DNA of 64,000 nt from DAISJI01 sp964559835 (GTDB lineage Bacteria > Acidobacteriota > Terriglobia > Terriglobales > Acidobacteriaceae): contig CAZLJE010000010.1 of NCBI GenBank assembly GCA_964559835.1, positions 62,001-126,000 of the forward strand. The letters run 5' to 3'. This document shows, piece after piece, positions 17,967-28,300 of this stretch. The position numbers and the translations under genes were made by a program. Positions within the stretch are counted from its first letter, which is position 1; every line of letters begins with the position of its first letter. The notes under the pieces are model-generated. The model searched no databases. It saw nothing but the letters and a program-made list of their open reading frames with translations, and was not told where the DNA came from.

Positions 17967-19084
17967 CGAATCGCAGCAGAAGGATTCTCAGGGGTGCGTA
18001 TGTAGTCGGCTTGAATATGGCATGGATGTATGCGCTTTTTCTTTGCGAAGCTGGGCTGCGAAGTAGACCGGTGAACGCGCAAGAGGAGACGGTGCAGCCA
18101 AGATTTAAGAACCTGCAAGTTTTGAAGGATGTTCCTCCCGACCAGTTGATTCCGGCGATGCAGTTCATATCCGCATCGTTAGGTGTCCAGTGCGAGTTCT
18201 GCCATGTTCGCGACACCTTCGATAAAGATGACAAACCGCCGAAGCAAATCGCCCGCCGCATGATCCGGATGGTATTCGCCCTAAATGGAGGCGAGTTTCA
18301 CGGTGAACGAGCTGTTACTTGTTACACTTGCCACCGCGGTTCACCTAAGCCGGTGAGCATACCAATGGTCGACAGCACCGCGCCGTATCTTTCCGAGGCT
18401 CGATTGGCACCGGACGAATTGGTCGAGGATAAGACCGATCTGCCATCGTCGGATGATGTGCTCGCAAAGTACATCCAAGCAGTCGGCGGCGCTGTCGCGA
18501 TCCAAAATGTGTCGAGTCGGGTCGAAAGCGGCATGGTTACTTTCGGCGCCGGACCTGGGTTTCCTATTGAGATTCTTTCAAAACCACCGGCCCGGCAGGC
18601 CATGATTGTGCATATGCCCGCGGGAGATAACTCCACGATAATTGACAATCAGAATGGATGGTTCAGGTCTGCGGCAGGTCCTGTTAGCGACATGCCGCAG
18701 TCGGACATCGAAGGTGCGAAGGTGGATGCCGATTTGCAGTTTCCGATCAATTTGAAGAAGGCCTTCGGGCAGTTGAGAGTCATAAGGACAGAAAAAGTTG
18801 GTGATCACGACGCGATACTGATATTTGCCACGAACTCGTCTGGTCCGCCCCTAGAGTTGTATTTCGACCGGCAGACCGGCCTGTTGCTCCGGCAGCTGCG
18901 ATTTGGCTCATCGTCGCTTGGTCTGAATCCCACCCAGATCGACTATGGGGACTACAAAACATTCGATCGCATACAAGTTCCTATGCACTTGGTTATTACC
19001 AGGCCTAATCGAACGATGGACATCCATTTGCTCCAAGTCACTCAAAATGTCCCGATAGACGACGCGAAGTTTGCGCGTCCTTAG
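17963..19084 (+). CDS. Diheme cytochrome of the photosynthetic reaction-centre cytochrome c family
   Basis: 373 residues. The N-terminal hydrophobic segment is followed by the domain found in reaction-centre cytochrome c subunits (FKNLQVLKDVPPDQLIPAMQ), with heme motifs CEFCH at 77-81 and CYTCH at 120-124. The last 200 residues form a beta-rich domain seen in acidobacterial homologues. There is no photosynthesis gene near, so it is an electron carrier of another kind. The frame extends upstream to 17729, but ATG 17963 overlaps the preceding stop and starts at a credible signal sequence. Confidence 0.85.
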   Translation: MTNRSRRILRGAYVVGLNMAWMYALFLCEAGLRSRPVNAQEETVQPRFKNLQVLKDVPPDQLIPAMQFISASLGVQCEFCHVRDTFDKDDKPPKQIARRMIRMVFALNGGEFHGERAVTCYTCHRGSPKPVSIPMVDSTAPYLSEARLAPDELVEDKTDLPSSDDVLAKYIQAVGGAVAIQNVSSRVESGMVTFGAGPGFPIEILSKPPARQAMIVHMPAGDNSTIIDNQNGWFRSAAGPVSDMPQSDIEGAKVDADLQFPINLKKAFGQLRVIRTEKVGDHDAILIFATNSSGPPLELYFDRQTGLLLRQLRFGSSSLGLNPTQIDYGDYKTFDRIQVPMHLVITRPNRTMDIHLLQVTQNVPIDDAKFARP

Positions 19085-19190
19085 GCTCTGTTGCGTCCCG
19101 AAGTTCTGTAGAATGCTGGAGCTGCGGAGAAAACCGATATCGAGCACGTTAGTTGGCGCTTGCGGCACAGAACATTCGGCTCAAAAAAGC

Positions 19191-20615
19191 ATGAACGACA
19201 TTCTTTTCTCTTCCGCCCGCGGGACAGCGCAACTGATTCATCGGAAAAAACTTTCGTGCGTCGAACTCGCTCGTATGTACCTAAAACAGATCGAGGCATT
19301 GAACCCCCTGCTGAATGCCATGGTCGAGATCGATTTCGAACGCGTCTTAGCCTTAGCGCGCGCGGCCGATGAGCTCGTCCGCTCGGAAACCGACCTGCCG
19401 ATCCTTTTGGGCGTGCCGATCTCGATCAAGAGCTGCATCGACGTCGCTGGTATGCGGGCTGAGGCGGGGAGCCGGCTGCGCGCCGGATATGTTGCCGCGT
19501 CGGACGCTCCCCTTGTGGAAAGACTGAAGGCAGCAGGCGCAATCGTCATTGGAATGACCAACACGCCCGAAATGCTTCTCGCGTACGAAACCGACAACCA
19601 GCTCTACGGACGCACATGTAACCCATGGGACTTGTCCCGTACGGCCGGTGGGTCTAGCGGTGGCGAATCGGCGGCGATCGCCAGCGGCATGTCCGCCGCG
19701 GGGATCGGCAGCGACGGGGGAGGCTCGGTTCGCGTGCCGGCCCACTTCACTGGAATCTGTGGTCTGAAACCAACTCCCGGCCGGATACCGGGAACTGGCC
19801 ATTATCCGGAATGTGTAGGGCCATGGAGCTACATGGGAGTGGTGGGGCCGATGGCACGCACCATCGAGGACGTCAGGACCCTGTTTGCCATCACCGCGGG
19901 AGTTGAGGATGGGGATCCGATGGCATCTCCCGTCTCTACCGCCGATCCCCAATCGTCACTCCGCGGCGCCCGCATCGGCATTTTAGACATCGATGTTGAT
20001 TCGCCGGTCAGCGGAGAGACGATCCAAGCAATCCGTGCTGCTGTCGGGGCGCTCGACGATGCCGGCGCCATTCTGGAGCCATTCCGGCTGCCGAGGTTCC
20101 AGGAAGCGCTCGAGATCTGGCGCATGATCTTCGTCTCCGCAGCCGACATCATGCTCCGCGAAGGTAATGTCGATCAGACCCAACTTAGTCCGATCGTCCG
20201 CGATTTCCTCGTGTATGCCCAGACTTTGAGACCGCTCACTCCGCATTCGCTCCTGACCGGTTTGACAGAGCGCGACCGGGTGCGTGCGGAGGCACTGCGC
20301 GCGATGCGTCCTTACGCAGCGATTCTCGCGCCGGTGTGTTCAGGACCGGCGTTCGCGCATGGACAAGGCGGTTGGGGACCTTCGCATCCAGCCGATTACA
20401 TAAAAAGCATGCGATATGCCCAGATCGCGAATGTTCTTGGTTTACCGGGAGTGGTGGTGCCCGTAGGCCGCTCTTCGGATGGCCTGCCGTTAGGGGTCCA
20501 ACTGCTGGGACGACCATATGACGATGAGAAGGTTCTCGATGTCGCCGCGGCGATCGAATCAAGATTCGGGTTTCAGCGCCCCCCGATCGGGCGCGCGCAA
20601 GCTTCAAAGGTCTAG
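19191..20615 (+). CDS. Amidase signature family hydrolase
   Basis: Hydrolyses an amide bond; substrate unknown. The catalytic triad of the amidase signature family is complete: Lys80 in ISIKSC, the cis-Ser pair at 155-156 in GGSSGG, and nucleophile Ser179 in GSDGGGSVR. The 474-residue length is usual. No signal peptide is seen, so it should be cytoplasmic, in contrast to its exported neighbours. The frame is open upstream into the previous gene, but ATG 19191 gives the standard amidase N-terminus. No clear ribosome-binding site precedes it. It lies between cytochrome genes on the same strand, and its role there is unclear. Confidence 0.9.
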   Translation: MNDILFSSARGTAQLIHRKKLSCVELARMYLKQIEALNPLLNAMVEIDFERVLALARAADELVRSETDLPILLGVPISIKSCIDVAGMRAEAGSRLRAGYVAASDAPLVERLKAAGAIVIGMTNTPEMLLAYETDNQLYGRTCNPWDLSRTAGGSSGGESAAIASGMSAAGIGSDGGGSVRVPAHFTGICGLKPTPGRIPGTGHYPECVGPWSYMGVVGPMARTIEDVRTLFAITAGVEDGDPMASPVSTADPQSSLRGARIGILDIDVDSPVSGETIQAIRAAVGALDDAGAILEPFRLPRFQEALEIWRMIFVSAADIMLREGNVDQTQLSPIVRDFLVYAQTLRPLTPHSLLTGLTERDRVRAEALRAMRPYAAILAPVCSGPAFAHGQGGWGPSHPADYIKSMRYAQIANVLGLPGVVVPVGRSSDGLPLGVQLLGRPYDDEKVLDVAAAIESRFGFQRPPIGRAQASKV

Positions 20616-20695
20616 TCTTTTCATACTATAGACACGGTTATAACCAGCAAGATAATCTCCCGGCCACCTGAGTGGGGGTGGTCCGGACTGGTGGG

Positions 20696-23551
20696 ATGGC
20701 TGACAGGAACCATTTTTCGCGCATAGAAGCGCTCGTGTATGTGTGCCTCGCGGGCCTTATTGCCTCTGCTGTCTACCTCTACGCATTTCCGAGCCCGACC
20801 ATCTTTTACATCGTGATTGTTGGGTTACACGCGTTCGGCGGCGCATTTACTCTGCTGGCGTTTCTCGCGTTTTTGCCAAAGTTACGTGGGAAGCCTGCCG
20901 GGGAGATTCTCGGATGGATAGCATTTGCGGCCGGCGGAGTGCTCGGGTGTGTTCTGTTGTACATCGGCACCGCAAGGCCCCAAGCATTCTGGTTCAATGC
21001 TCACATCGTCGCCTCCTTGTTCTCGGTCGTCGCGCTCGGAGCCTATTGGGTGGGTCGACGTGGATGGATGACGGGCGGAGTAGGATACGCCTTTCGTTTC
21101 GCCGGCCTGACGCTGGCCTTGGCTCTCGTTGCTTACGGTGCCTACTCTCTGCGCGAAGGACGGTGGGCTCGCAGTCACCAGATTCAAAATCCCATCGAAC
21201 CTCCTGAGACTATGGCGGGCGAGGGCGATGGGCCCTCCGGCCCATTTTTTCCAAGTTCCGCTCAGACTGAAGACGGCAAGCTCATTCCGGGGAAGTACTT
21301 CATGGAATCAGATGCCTGCCAGCGCTGCCATGCTGATATCTACAAGCAGTGGGACGCCTCGGCGCACCACTTCTCGTCGTTCAACAATCAGTGGTACCGC
21401 AAGAGTATCGAATACATGCAGGATGTCGTTGGCACAAAGCCCTCGAAATGGTGCGGCGGGTGCCACGATCCGGCCGTGCTCTACAGCGGCAAGATGGATA
21501 CACCGATCAAGCTGATCGTGCACACGCCTGAGGCGCAAGCCGGCCTGGGCTGCATGATGTGCCATTCCATCTCGAAGGTGAAAAGTACGATGGGACAGGG
21601 TGATTTCGTCCTCGCCTACCCCAGGCTCCACGAGCTTGCCGCCAGCAAGAATCCAATCGTTCGGTATCTTCACGACTATATGATCCGGCTCAATCCCGAG
21701 CCGCATCGCCGCGTGTTCCTGAAACCGTTCATGCGGACCCAGACGGCCGAGTTCTGCGCGAGCTGTCACAAGGTGCACCTGGACGTGCCGGTCAATCATT
21801 ACCGCTGGATCCGCGGCTTCAACGAATACGACAACTGGCAGGCCAGCGGCGTATCTGGCGAAGGAGCGCGCTCTTTCTATTACCCCCCGAAGCCGCAGCA
21901 GTGTGCCGACTGCCACATGCCAATGGTGTCGTCTCGCGATGACGGCCAGGTGAATGGAAAAATCCATTCCCACAGCTTCCCAGCTGCGAATACAGCCATT
22001 CCCACCGCGAACCAGGATGCCCAACAACTCGCCCTAACAGAAGCCTTTCTCAAAGGCAGCGTGACCGTCGACATTTTCGCGCTGTCGCCTGCGCGCGCGG
22101 TCCGAGTGACGAATGGTGCGATCGCTAGCGATCAGGCCACGACCTTCGCCGTCGGGGAAGAAGCCGAGACATCGGTGACTCCGGCCAACGGCGAAGAAGC
22201 TGCCCAAGTCACGGCACCACTGAATCGCGTGAATGCAGCTGTTCGCCGCGGAGAAGACGTGCTGGTTGACGTTGTCGTACGCACGCGCAAAGTCGGGCAC
22301 TTCTTCCCCGGCGGGACGGTCGATGCCTACGATACATGGCTCGAACTGAAAGCTACCGACGACCAAGGCCAGGTGATCTTCTGGAGTGGCAAGGTCGAGG
22401 GCGATGGGAAGGGGCCCGTCGACAAAGGAGCTCATTTCTATCGCTCGCTTTTGGTGGATGCGAATGGCAATCCGATTAATAAGAGAAATGCCTGGTCAGC
22501 GCGCGCCGTCGTGTATGTCCACTTGATCCCGCCCGGCGCTGCCGATACAGTCCACTATCGCCTGCATGTTCCAGATAATGTCGGGAACAGGATCAAGCTT
22601 CATGCCCGGTTGTGCTACCGGAAGTTCGCGTGGTGGAACACGCAGTTCGCGTTTGCTGGTATTCCCGACCCGGCGCAGAAAGAACAGAAAGCATCGACGG
22701 AGTTCGACGATCGCAAGTTCGTGTTCACGGGATCCTTGCAAGACGTGTCGGCGAAGCGGCCCGAGGTCCCGGACGTGCCCATCGTCGCTGTCGACGAGAA
22801 CGAAGTCGAGCTGCAAGTCGCGCCTCGCGGAAGCCATCCGCTAGAGCCGAAGATCATGCTGGAGAAAGACGATTGGACGCGATGGAACGACTATGGCATT
22901 GGCCTTCTATTGCAGGGAGATCTCAAAGGCGCACGGGCCGCGTTCGAGAAAATCACGGAGATCGATGACAAGAACCCCGACGGCTGGGTGAACCTCGGCC
23001 GCGTCGCCGTGCAGGAAGGTGACATGGAACGGGCACACCAGGTGCTTCAGCGTGCGCTGAGGATCGCACCGCGTCTCGCCCGCGCGAACTTTTTCTATGC
23101 CAAGGTCCTGCGCAATGACGGCGATTACGACGGAGCCGCTAGTCACTTGCGCACCGTCCTCGAGCAGTACCCGCACGACCGCGTCGTCCTGAACGACCTC
23201 GGCCGAATTCTTTTCCTGAAACGCCAGTACCAGGGCGCGATCGAGATCCTGAATAACGTCTTACGCGTCGATCCCGAGGACCTACAGGCTCATTACAACC
23301 TTATGTTGTGTAACCAGGGACTGGGTAACTCCAAGGAGGCGCAACGCGAGCGCAATCTTTATCTGCGGTTCAAAGCTGATGAAGCGGCGCAGGCCATTAC
23401 TGGACCTTATCGCCAGTTGCACCCCGAGGATAACAACGAGAGGCAGCCCATCCACGAACACGTATCGGTACCTTTGACGTCCGCCGTTACTAAATCGCCT
23501 GTGAAGTCGGTTTCGCAGAAGCGCCGCAGCGGTGCCGATGTCGGCCGATGA
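20696..23551 (+). CDS. Membrane-anchored pentaheme cytochrome fused to TPR repeats
   Basis: Unusual three-part protein. About five transmembrane helices fill residues 8-165. A periplasmic multiheme part has five CxxCH motifs (CQRCH, CGGCH, CMMCH, CASCH, CADCH) and nearby His residues that could serve as distal ligands. A beta-rich segment follows, and TPR repeats cover about residues 720-890. The layout suggests a quinol- or membrane-linked cytochrome that docks partner proteins through its TPRs. GTG 20672 is a possible earlier start; ATG 20696 has GTGGG upstream. It overlaps the following ASPIC gene by ATGA. Function is inferred only from motifs. Confidence 0.87.
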   Translation: MADRNHFSRIEALVYVCLAGLIASAVYLYAFPSPTIFYIVIVGLHAFGGAFTLLAFLAFLPKLRGKPAGEILGWIAFAAGGVLGCVLLYIGTARPQAFWFNAHIVASLFSVVALGAYWVGRRGWMTGGVGYAFRFAGLTLALALVAYGAYSLREGRWARSHQIQNPIEPPETMAGEGDGPSGPFFPSSAQTEDGKLIPGKYFMESDACQRCHADIYKQWDASAHHFSSFNNQWYRKSIEYMQDVVGTKPSKWCGGCHDPAVLYSGKMDTPIKLIVHTPEAQAGLGCMMCHSISKVKSTMGQGDFVLAYPRLHELAASKNPIVRYLHDYMIRLNPEPHRRVFLKPFMRTQTAEFCASCHKVHLDVPVNHYRWIRGFNEYDNWQASGVSGEGARSFYYPPKPQQCADCHMPMVSSRDDGQVNGKIHSHSFPAANTAIPTANQDAQQLALTEAFLKGSVTVDIFALSPARAVRVTNGAIASDQATTFAVGEEAETSVTPANGEEAAQVTAPLNRVNAAVRRGEDVLVDVVVRTRKVGHFFPGGTVDAYDTWLELKATDDQGQVIFWSGKVEGDGKGPVDKGAHFYRSLLVDANGNPINKRNAWSARAVVYVHLIPPGAADTVHYRLHVPDNVGNRIKLHARLCYRKFAWWNTQFAFAGIPDPAQKEQKASTEFDDRKFVFTGSLQDVSAKRPEVPDVPIVAVDENEVELQVAPRGSHPLEPKIMLEKDDWTRWNDYGIGLLLQGDLKGARAAFEKITEIDDKNPDGWVNLGRVAVQEGDMERAHQVLQRALRIAPRLARANFFYAKVLRNDGDYDGAASHLRTVLEQYPHDRVVLNDLGRILFLKRQYQGAIEILNNVLRVDPEDLQAHYNLMLCNQGLGNSKEAQRERNLYLRFKADEAAQAITGPYRQLHPEDNNERQPIHEHVSVPLTSAVTKSPVKSVSQKRRSGADVGR

Positions 23552-25338
23552 AAAGGACAAGAATGTCGAATGAATGCAAGCTGACTTGCCTTGTGTGCTG
23601 CGTATTGGCGTGCGTCCCCGCCTTTGCGCAGAAGATCCACTTCTCCGACATAACGCAGTCTGCCGGCATCCACTTCGTGCATAACAACGGCGCGTTCGGC
23701 AAGAAATACCTGCCCGAGACTCTCGGTCCGGGCGGTGCGTTCATCGATTACGACAACGACGGCTATCCCGACATCCTTCTGGTGAACGGCACGGATTTTG
23801 CCGGGCATACCTCCCACGGCACCACTACGCTGAAGCTCTACCACAATAATGGCAACGGTACGTTCACCGATGTCACCGCTAAGTCCGGCCTCACCATTCC
23901 TATTTACGGCATGGGTGTCGCGATCGGCGACTACGACGATGACGGTTACGACGACATCTTCATCAGTGCTCTCGGCCAGAGTCATCTCTTTCACAACAAC
24001 CGCAACGGCACGTTCACCGATGTGACGAAGACTGCCGGAATGGAAGGAGTGAAAGAGTTCAGCACGAGTGCGGCATGGGTCGATTACGACAAAGATGGCA
24101 AGCTGGACCTGATCGTCGCGAACTACGTCCAGTGGTCTCCTGAGAACGACTTGTTCTGTACGCTGGACGGGTCGCACAAGTCCTACTGCACACCGGAATC
24201 GTATAAGGGGGCCTCGGTCCGTGTCTGGCACAACCTTGGCAACGGAAGATTCGAGGATGCCACCAAAAAGTGCGGTATGTTCGACGTTACGTCCAAAGGC
24301 CTCGGCATCGCCATCCTCGATTACAACGGCGATGGCTGGCCCGACATCCTGCTGGCCAACGACACTCAGCCCAACAAGCTTTACCTGAACAACGGCAACG
24401 GCACTTTTACTGAAAAGGCGGTGACCGCGGGCATCGCGTTTAGCGAGGACGGCGTCGCCCGCGCCGGCATGGGCGTAGATGCCGCGGATTATGATCGGTC
24501 GGGACGCCCGAGCGTCATCATCAGCAACTTCTCGAATCAGATGATGGCGCTCTACCACAATGAAGGAAACGGATTATTCGTCGACGAATCCCCACGAACA
24601 AACCTCGGCCGTGAGAGCCTGCTGACGCTCGGATTCGGCTGCTTCTTCTTCGATTATGACCTGGACGGCTGGCCCGATATTTTCGTCGCGGACGGTCATA
24701 TCGAAAGCGATATCGAGAAGATCCAGAAGCGCATCACGTATCGTCAGCCGCCGCATCTTTTTCATAACCTGGGCCAGGGAAAGTTCGAAGACGAAGCGGC
24801 GAATGCCGGAGTTGCGTTCTCCGCACCGCGTGTCGCTCGCGGCGGCGCCTACGCCGATATTAATAATGATGGCTATTTGGATCTTCTCATCATGACCAAT
24901 GCCGGCCCGGCTCTTTTGTTCCGCAATGACGGCGGGCCGAACCACAGTCTGCGGGTCAAGTTGATCGGCCAGCAGTCCAACCGCGATGGCATCGGCGCCG
25001 TCGTACGCGTGACCACCGGCCCGGACAAGCAGTGGCAGATGATGCGCAGCGGCTCGTCCTATCTTTCGCAAAGCGAACTGGTCTTGACCTTTGGTCTTGG
25101 TGCGGAGCCGGCCCCATCGTCGGTTGAGATTGTATGGCCAAGCGGTCGTGTGGACAGACTGTCCAATGTCGCAGCGGACGAGACCGTCACGGTGACCGAA
25201 GGGAAGGGTATAACATCAGCGCGACCCTATTCGAAACGCGCGGAGGATCGACGTGCAAGCTCGCCTTCCAAGACTAACGCTCATGTTGGCAGTAGCTCTG
25301 GGAACGCTCGCCCCGGGAGCTCCACGGCGAATCGGTGA
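23548..25338 (+). CDS. Exported FG-GAP/ASPIC-UnbV (CRTAC1-like) protein
   Basis: 596 residues. The signal peptide ends at VPAFAQ. FG-GAP blades follow with DYDNDGYPDILL, DYDDDGYDDIF, DYDKDGKLDLI and DYNGDGWPDILL; an ASPIC/UnbV domain lies near residues 460-550 (IGAVVRV, VEIVWPSGRVD). It starts inside the stop of the pentaheme-TPR gene (ATGA), with no ribosome-binding site of its own, so translation is likely coupled. The last 29 codons overlap the next gene in another frame. The tail is Ser/Arg-rich and looks disordered. The partnership with a cytochrome suggests a role in an envelope complex. Confidence 0.9.
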   Translation: MKRTRMSNECKLTCLVCCVLACVPAFAQKIHFSDITQSAGIHFVHNNGAFGKKYLPETLGPGGAFIDYDNDGYPDILLVNGTDFAGHTSHGTTTLKLYHNNGNGTFTDVTAKSGLTIPIYGMGVAIGDYDDDGYDDIFISALGQSHLFHNNRNGTFTDVTKTAGMEGVKEFSTSAAWVDYDKDGKLDLIVANYVQWSPENDLFCTLDGSHKSYCTPESYKGASVRVWHNLGNGRFEDATKKCGMFDVTSKGLGIAILDYNGDGWPDILLANDTQPNKLYLNNGNGTFTEKAVTAGIAFSEDGVARAGMGVDAADYDRSGRPSVIISNFSNQMMALYHNEGNGLFVDESPRTNLGRESLLTLGFGCFFFDYDLDGWPDIFVADGHIESDIEKIQKRITYRQPPHLFHNLGQGKFEDEAANAGVAFSAPRVARGGAYADINNDGYLDLLIMTNAGPALLFRNDGGPNHSLRVKLIGQQSNRDGIGAVVRVTTGPDKQWQMMRSGSSYLSQSELVLTFGLGAEPAPSSVEIVWPSGRVDRLSNVAADETVTVTEGKGITSARPYSKRAEDRRASSPSKTNAHVGSSSGNARPGSSTANR

Positions 25339-28300
25339 TCCGCAGGAACGCTCCGGAGCTTCTTCGACTGGGTCCTCCAACGCGGTAGAAGCAGTCCGCT
25401 TGAATAACCTCGGGGTCGCCTACATGGGCCAGCAGCGCTTTGCCGAAGCGACCCGCCTGTTCCAGCGCGCGTATACTCGCGATCCCAAGCTCGAGGTCGC
25501 CCGGTTGAACGAAGGCATCTCTCTGCTCAACGAGCAGAAGATCGACGCCGCCCGCGCTGCGCTGCAAGCAGTCGTGAAACGTGATCCGAGCAACGCGCGA
25601 GCGTGGTTCAATCTCGGATTGCTCTATCGAGGAGCGGACCAGCCGAAAGAAGCTGTCGACGCGTTTCGACACTCCGCACAGTTGGCTCCCGACGATCCCG
25701 ATACGCACTATTTCGTTGGCGCATCCGCAGTGCAAATGCAGGATGATCAAACCGCCATCGCCGCGTTTCAGAAAGCTCTCCAGTTGAATCCGTACCATGC
25801 CTCAGCAGAATTCGGCCTTGCGCGCGTGTACCAGCGTCTCGGGAACCAGGAAGAAGCCCGCAAGCACCTCACGGTTTTTCAGCACCTTACACAAACAAAG
25901 CTCGGCGTCCCCATGAGCCTCGCGTACGGCGAGCAAGGGGTCCTTTCGGTCGGAGAACAGGCGCGGCTGCCGCAATCGAGTGTGCCGCGGCCGATCAAAG
26001 TGAGGTTCACGGATGTGACAGCGACCGCCGGCCTCTCGGGAATTGGTGCGAAGACAAACGACGTCACCGCCGATGTTGCCGCGTGCTGGCTTGATTTCGA
26101 CAATGACGGGAATCCCGATCTGTTCGTTGGTTCGGGCGGAGCTACCGGCGGAATGGCCCTGTATCACAACACAGGCCACGGAAAGTTCCAGGACGTCACC
26201 AAATCCGCCGGCCTGGACCCGACGCGCTCAGCGATCGGCTGCGCCGTCTCGGATTACGACAACGATGGCTTTGCGGATCTCGCAGTGTCGCTCGGTCGTG
26301 ATGCAAAGGTAGTGCTCTATCACAATCAGCACGACGGAACGTTCAAGGACGTCACCGCCGACGCTCACATCAACGCCGGCGGACACGTCGCGCAACTTGC
26401 CTGGGTCGACTACGACCACGACGGCGATACCGACCTGTACGTTGTCGGCAGCGGGTATGTAAGCGGTCCGACGATTAGCATCCTGTATCGGAACAATGGA
26501 GACGGTACCTTCACGGATGTAACTGAAGCCACCGGCTTTGGTGTTGGCGCGCACGTCGTGCTTCCAACCGATTACAACAACGATCGCGCGGTGGATATTG
26601 TGTCCGCCGGAGGAAAGCCGGCGTTGATGACGAACCCTCGGGAAGGGAGGTGGCCGCGGTCGGAACTGTGGATGGAGGGCAACACCGTTGCTGCTGGGAT
26701 CGGCGACTTCAACAAGGACGGCTGGCCGGATGTTGCCTTTGCTCGTGCCGATAGACCGGCGGTCACGTTGTGGCAGAACGTCGACGGCAAGTCCGCCAAA
26801 CCTGTGGCGCTGCCCGACGTCGGCCTGAGAAATGCGACCAGCATCGTGGCACTCGATTACGACAACGACGGCTGGATCGATTTGGCCGTCGTGGGCACTA
26901 CTGCTGCGGGACAGGGTGCTATACGCCTGCTGCGAAACGAGAATGGCGCCGGGTTTCGCGATGTCAGCGCCGACACCGGTCTCGAAAAAATCCGCTTGTC
27001 GGACCCTCAGGCAATCGCCGCGGCAGATTACGACGGCGATGGCGCCGTCGATATCCTTATAACCCAAGCGGGTGGACCGCCGATTCTGCTGCACAACGAG
27101 GGTGGCAACCAGAACCACTCACTTCGATTGTCTTTGAAAGGACTCAACGACAACAAAAGCGCGATCGGCAGCAAGGTCGAGGTCTTCGCCGGGCAATTGT
27201 GGCAGAGGTTCGAGATCGGCAATAGCTCGTCGCCCGGTCAAAGTTCGACGGACCTGCTCGTCGGCATCGGTAAGGAGACGCAAGCAGATGTCGTGCGTAT
27301 TCTCTGGCCCACCGGCGTTGTGCAGGACGAGGTCGAGATCGCCTCCGGGAAAACCGCCAAGATCCTCGAGATTGATCGCCGCGGCAGCTCGTGCCCGATA
27401 TTATTTGCGTGGGACGGCGCGCGATATCGCTTCATCACCGATATGCTTGGCGCCGGTGTTCTCGGGCATTGGATCGCTCCGAATACGCGCAACATCCCCG
27501 ATCCTACGGAGTACGTGAAAATCGAAGATTTCTCGCCTGCGCCCCGTAATGGCCGGCTCAGCTTCCGGCTGATGGAGCCTATGGAGGAGGTCGTATATAT
27601 CGATCAGGCGCGCCTCCTCGCAGTGGACCATCCTGCGGACGCCTTGGTGTACCCGAACGAATACTTCGCCAGCAACCCGCCTTATCCCGAGTTCAAAGTC
27701 GTTTCTGCACGCGAGCCGCGCACCGTCAGAGGGTGGGACGACCGCGGTCACGAAGTAACCGAACTCCTGCGCAAACGCGATCACCGCTACGTGACCGATT
27801 TCACCCGATTGCCTTTTGCCGGTTTCACGCGCCCGCACAAGCTCGAATTGGATCTGGGGAGGAAATACGCCGGAGGACCGCTCCGGCTTCTCATGTCGGG
27901 TTACATCGAATACTTCACCGCCACCTCGATGTACGCCGCCGATCAGGCGGGCATCCAGCCGTTCGCACCGTACGTCGAAGCGCTGGACCAGAGTGGCAAG
28001 TGGGTTCGCGTCATCGACGACATGGGTTTCCCCGCCGGTCTGCCGCGCACGATCACAGTCGACCTTTCCGGTAAGCTCCCACTCGGAACGCAGCGCATCC
28101 GCCTTACGACGAATCTTCAAATCTACTGGGACCAAGTCCTCGTCGACGAATCGGAGCCATTACCGGTTGCTGGGGATGCGGATCGCCCGGGCGTCGTGGT
28201 TCGCGAAGTGCCGCTAGTAAAAGCCCAACTGCGATTCCATGGGTATCCGCGTTCCCAGGAAGGCTCGACGCCCGGAGACCTATCGTACCGCTACGAGGAC

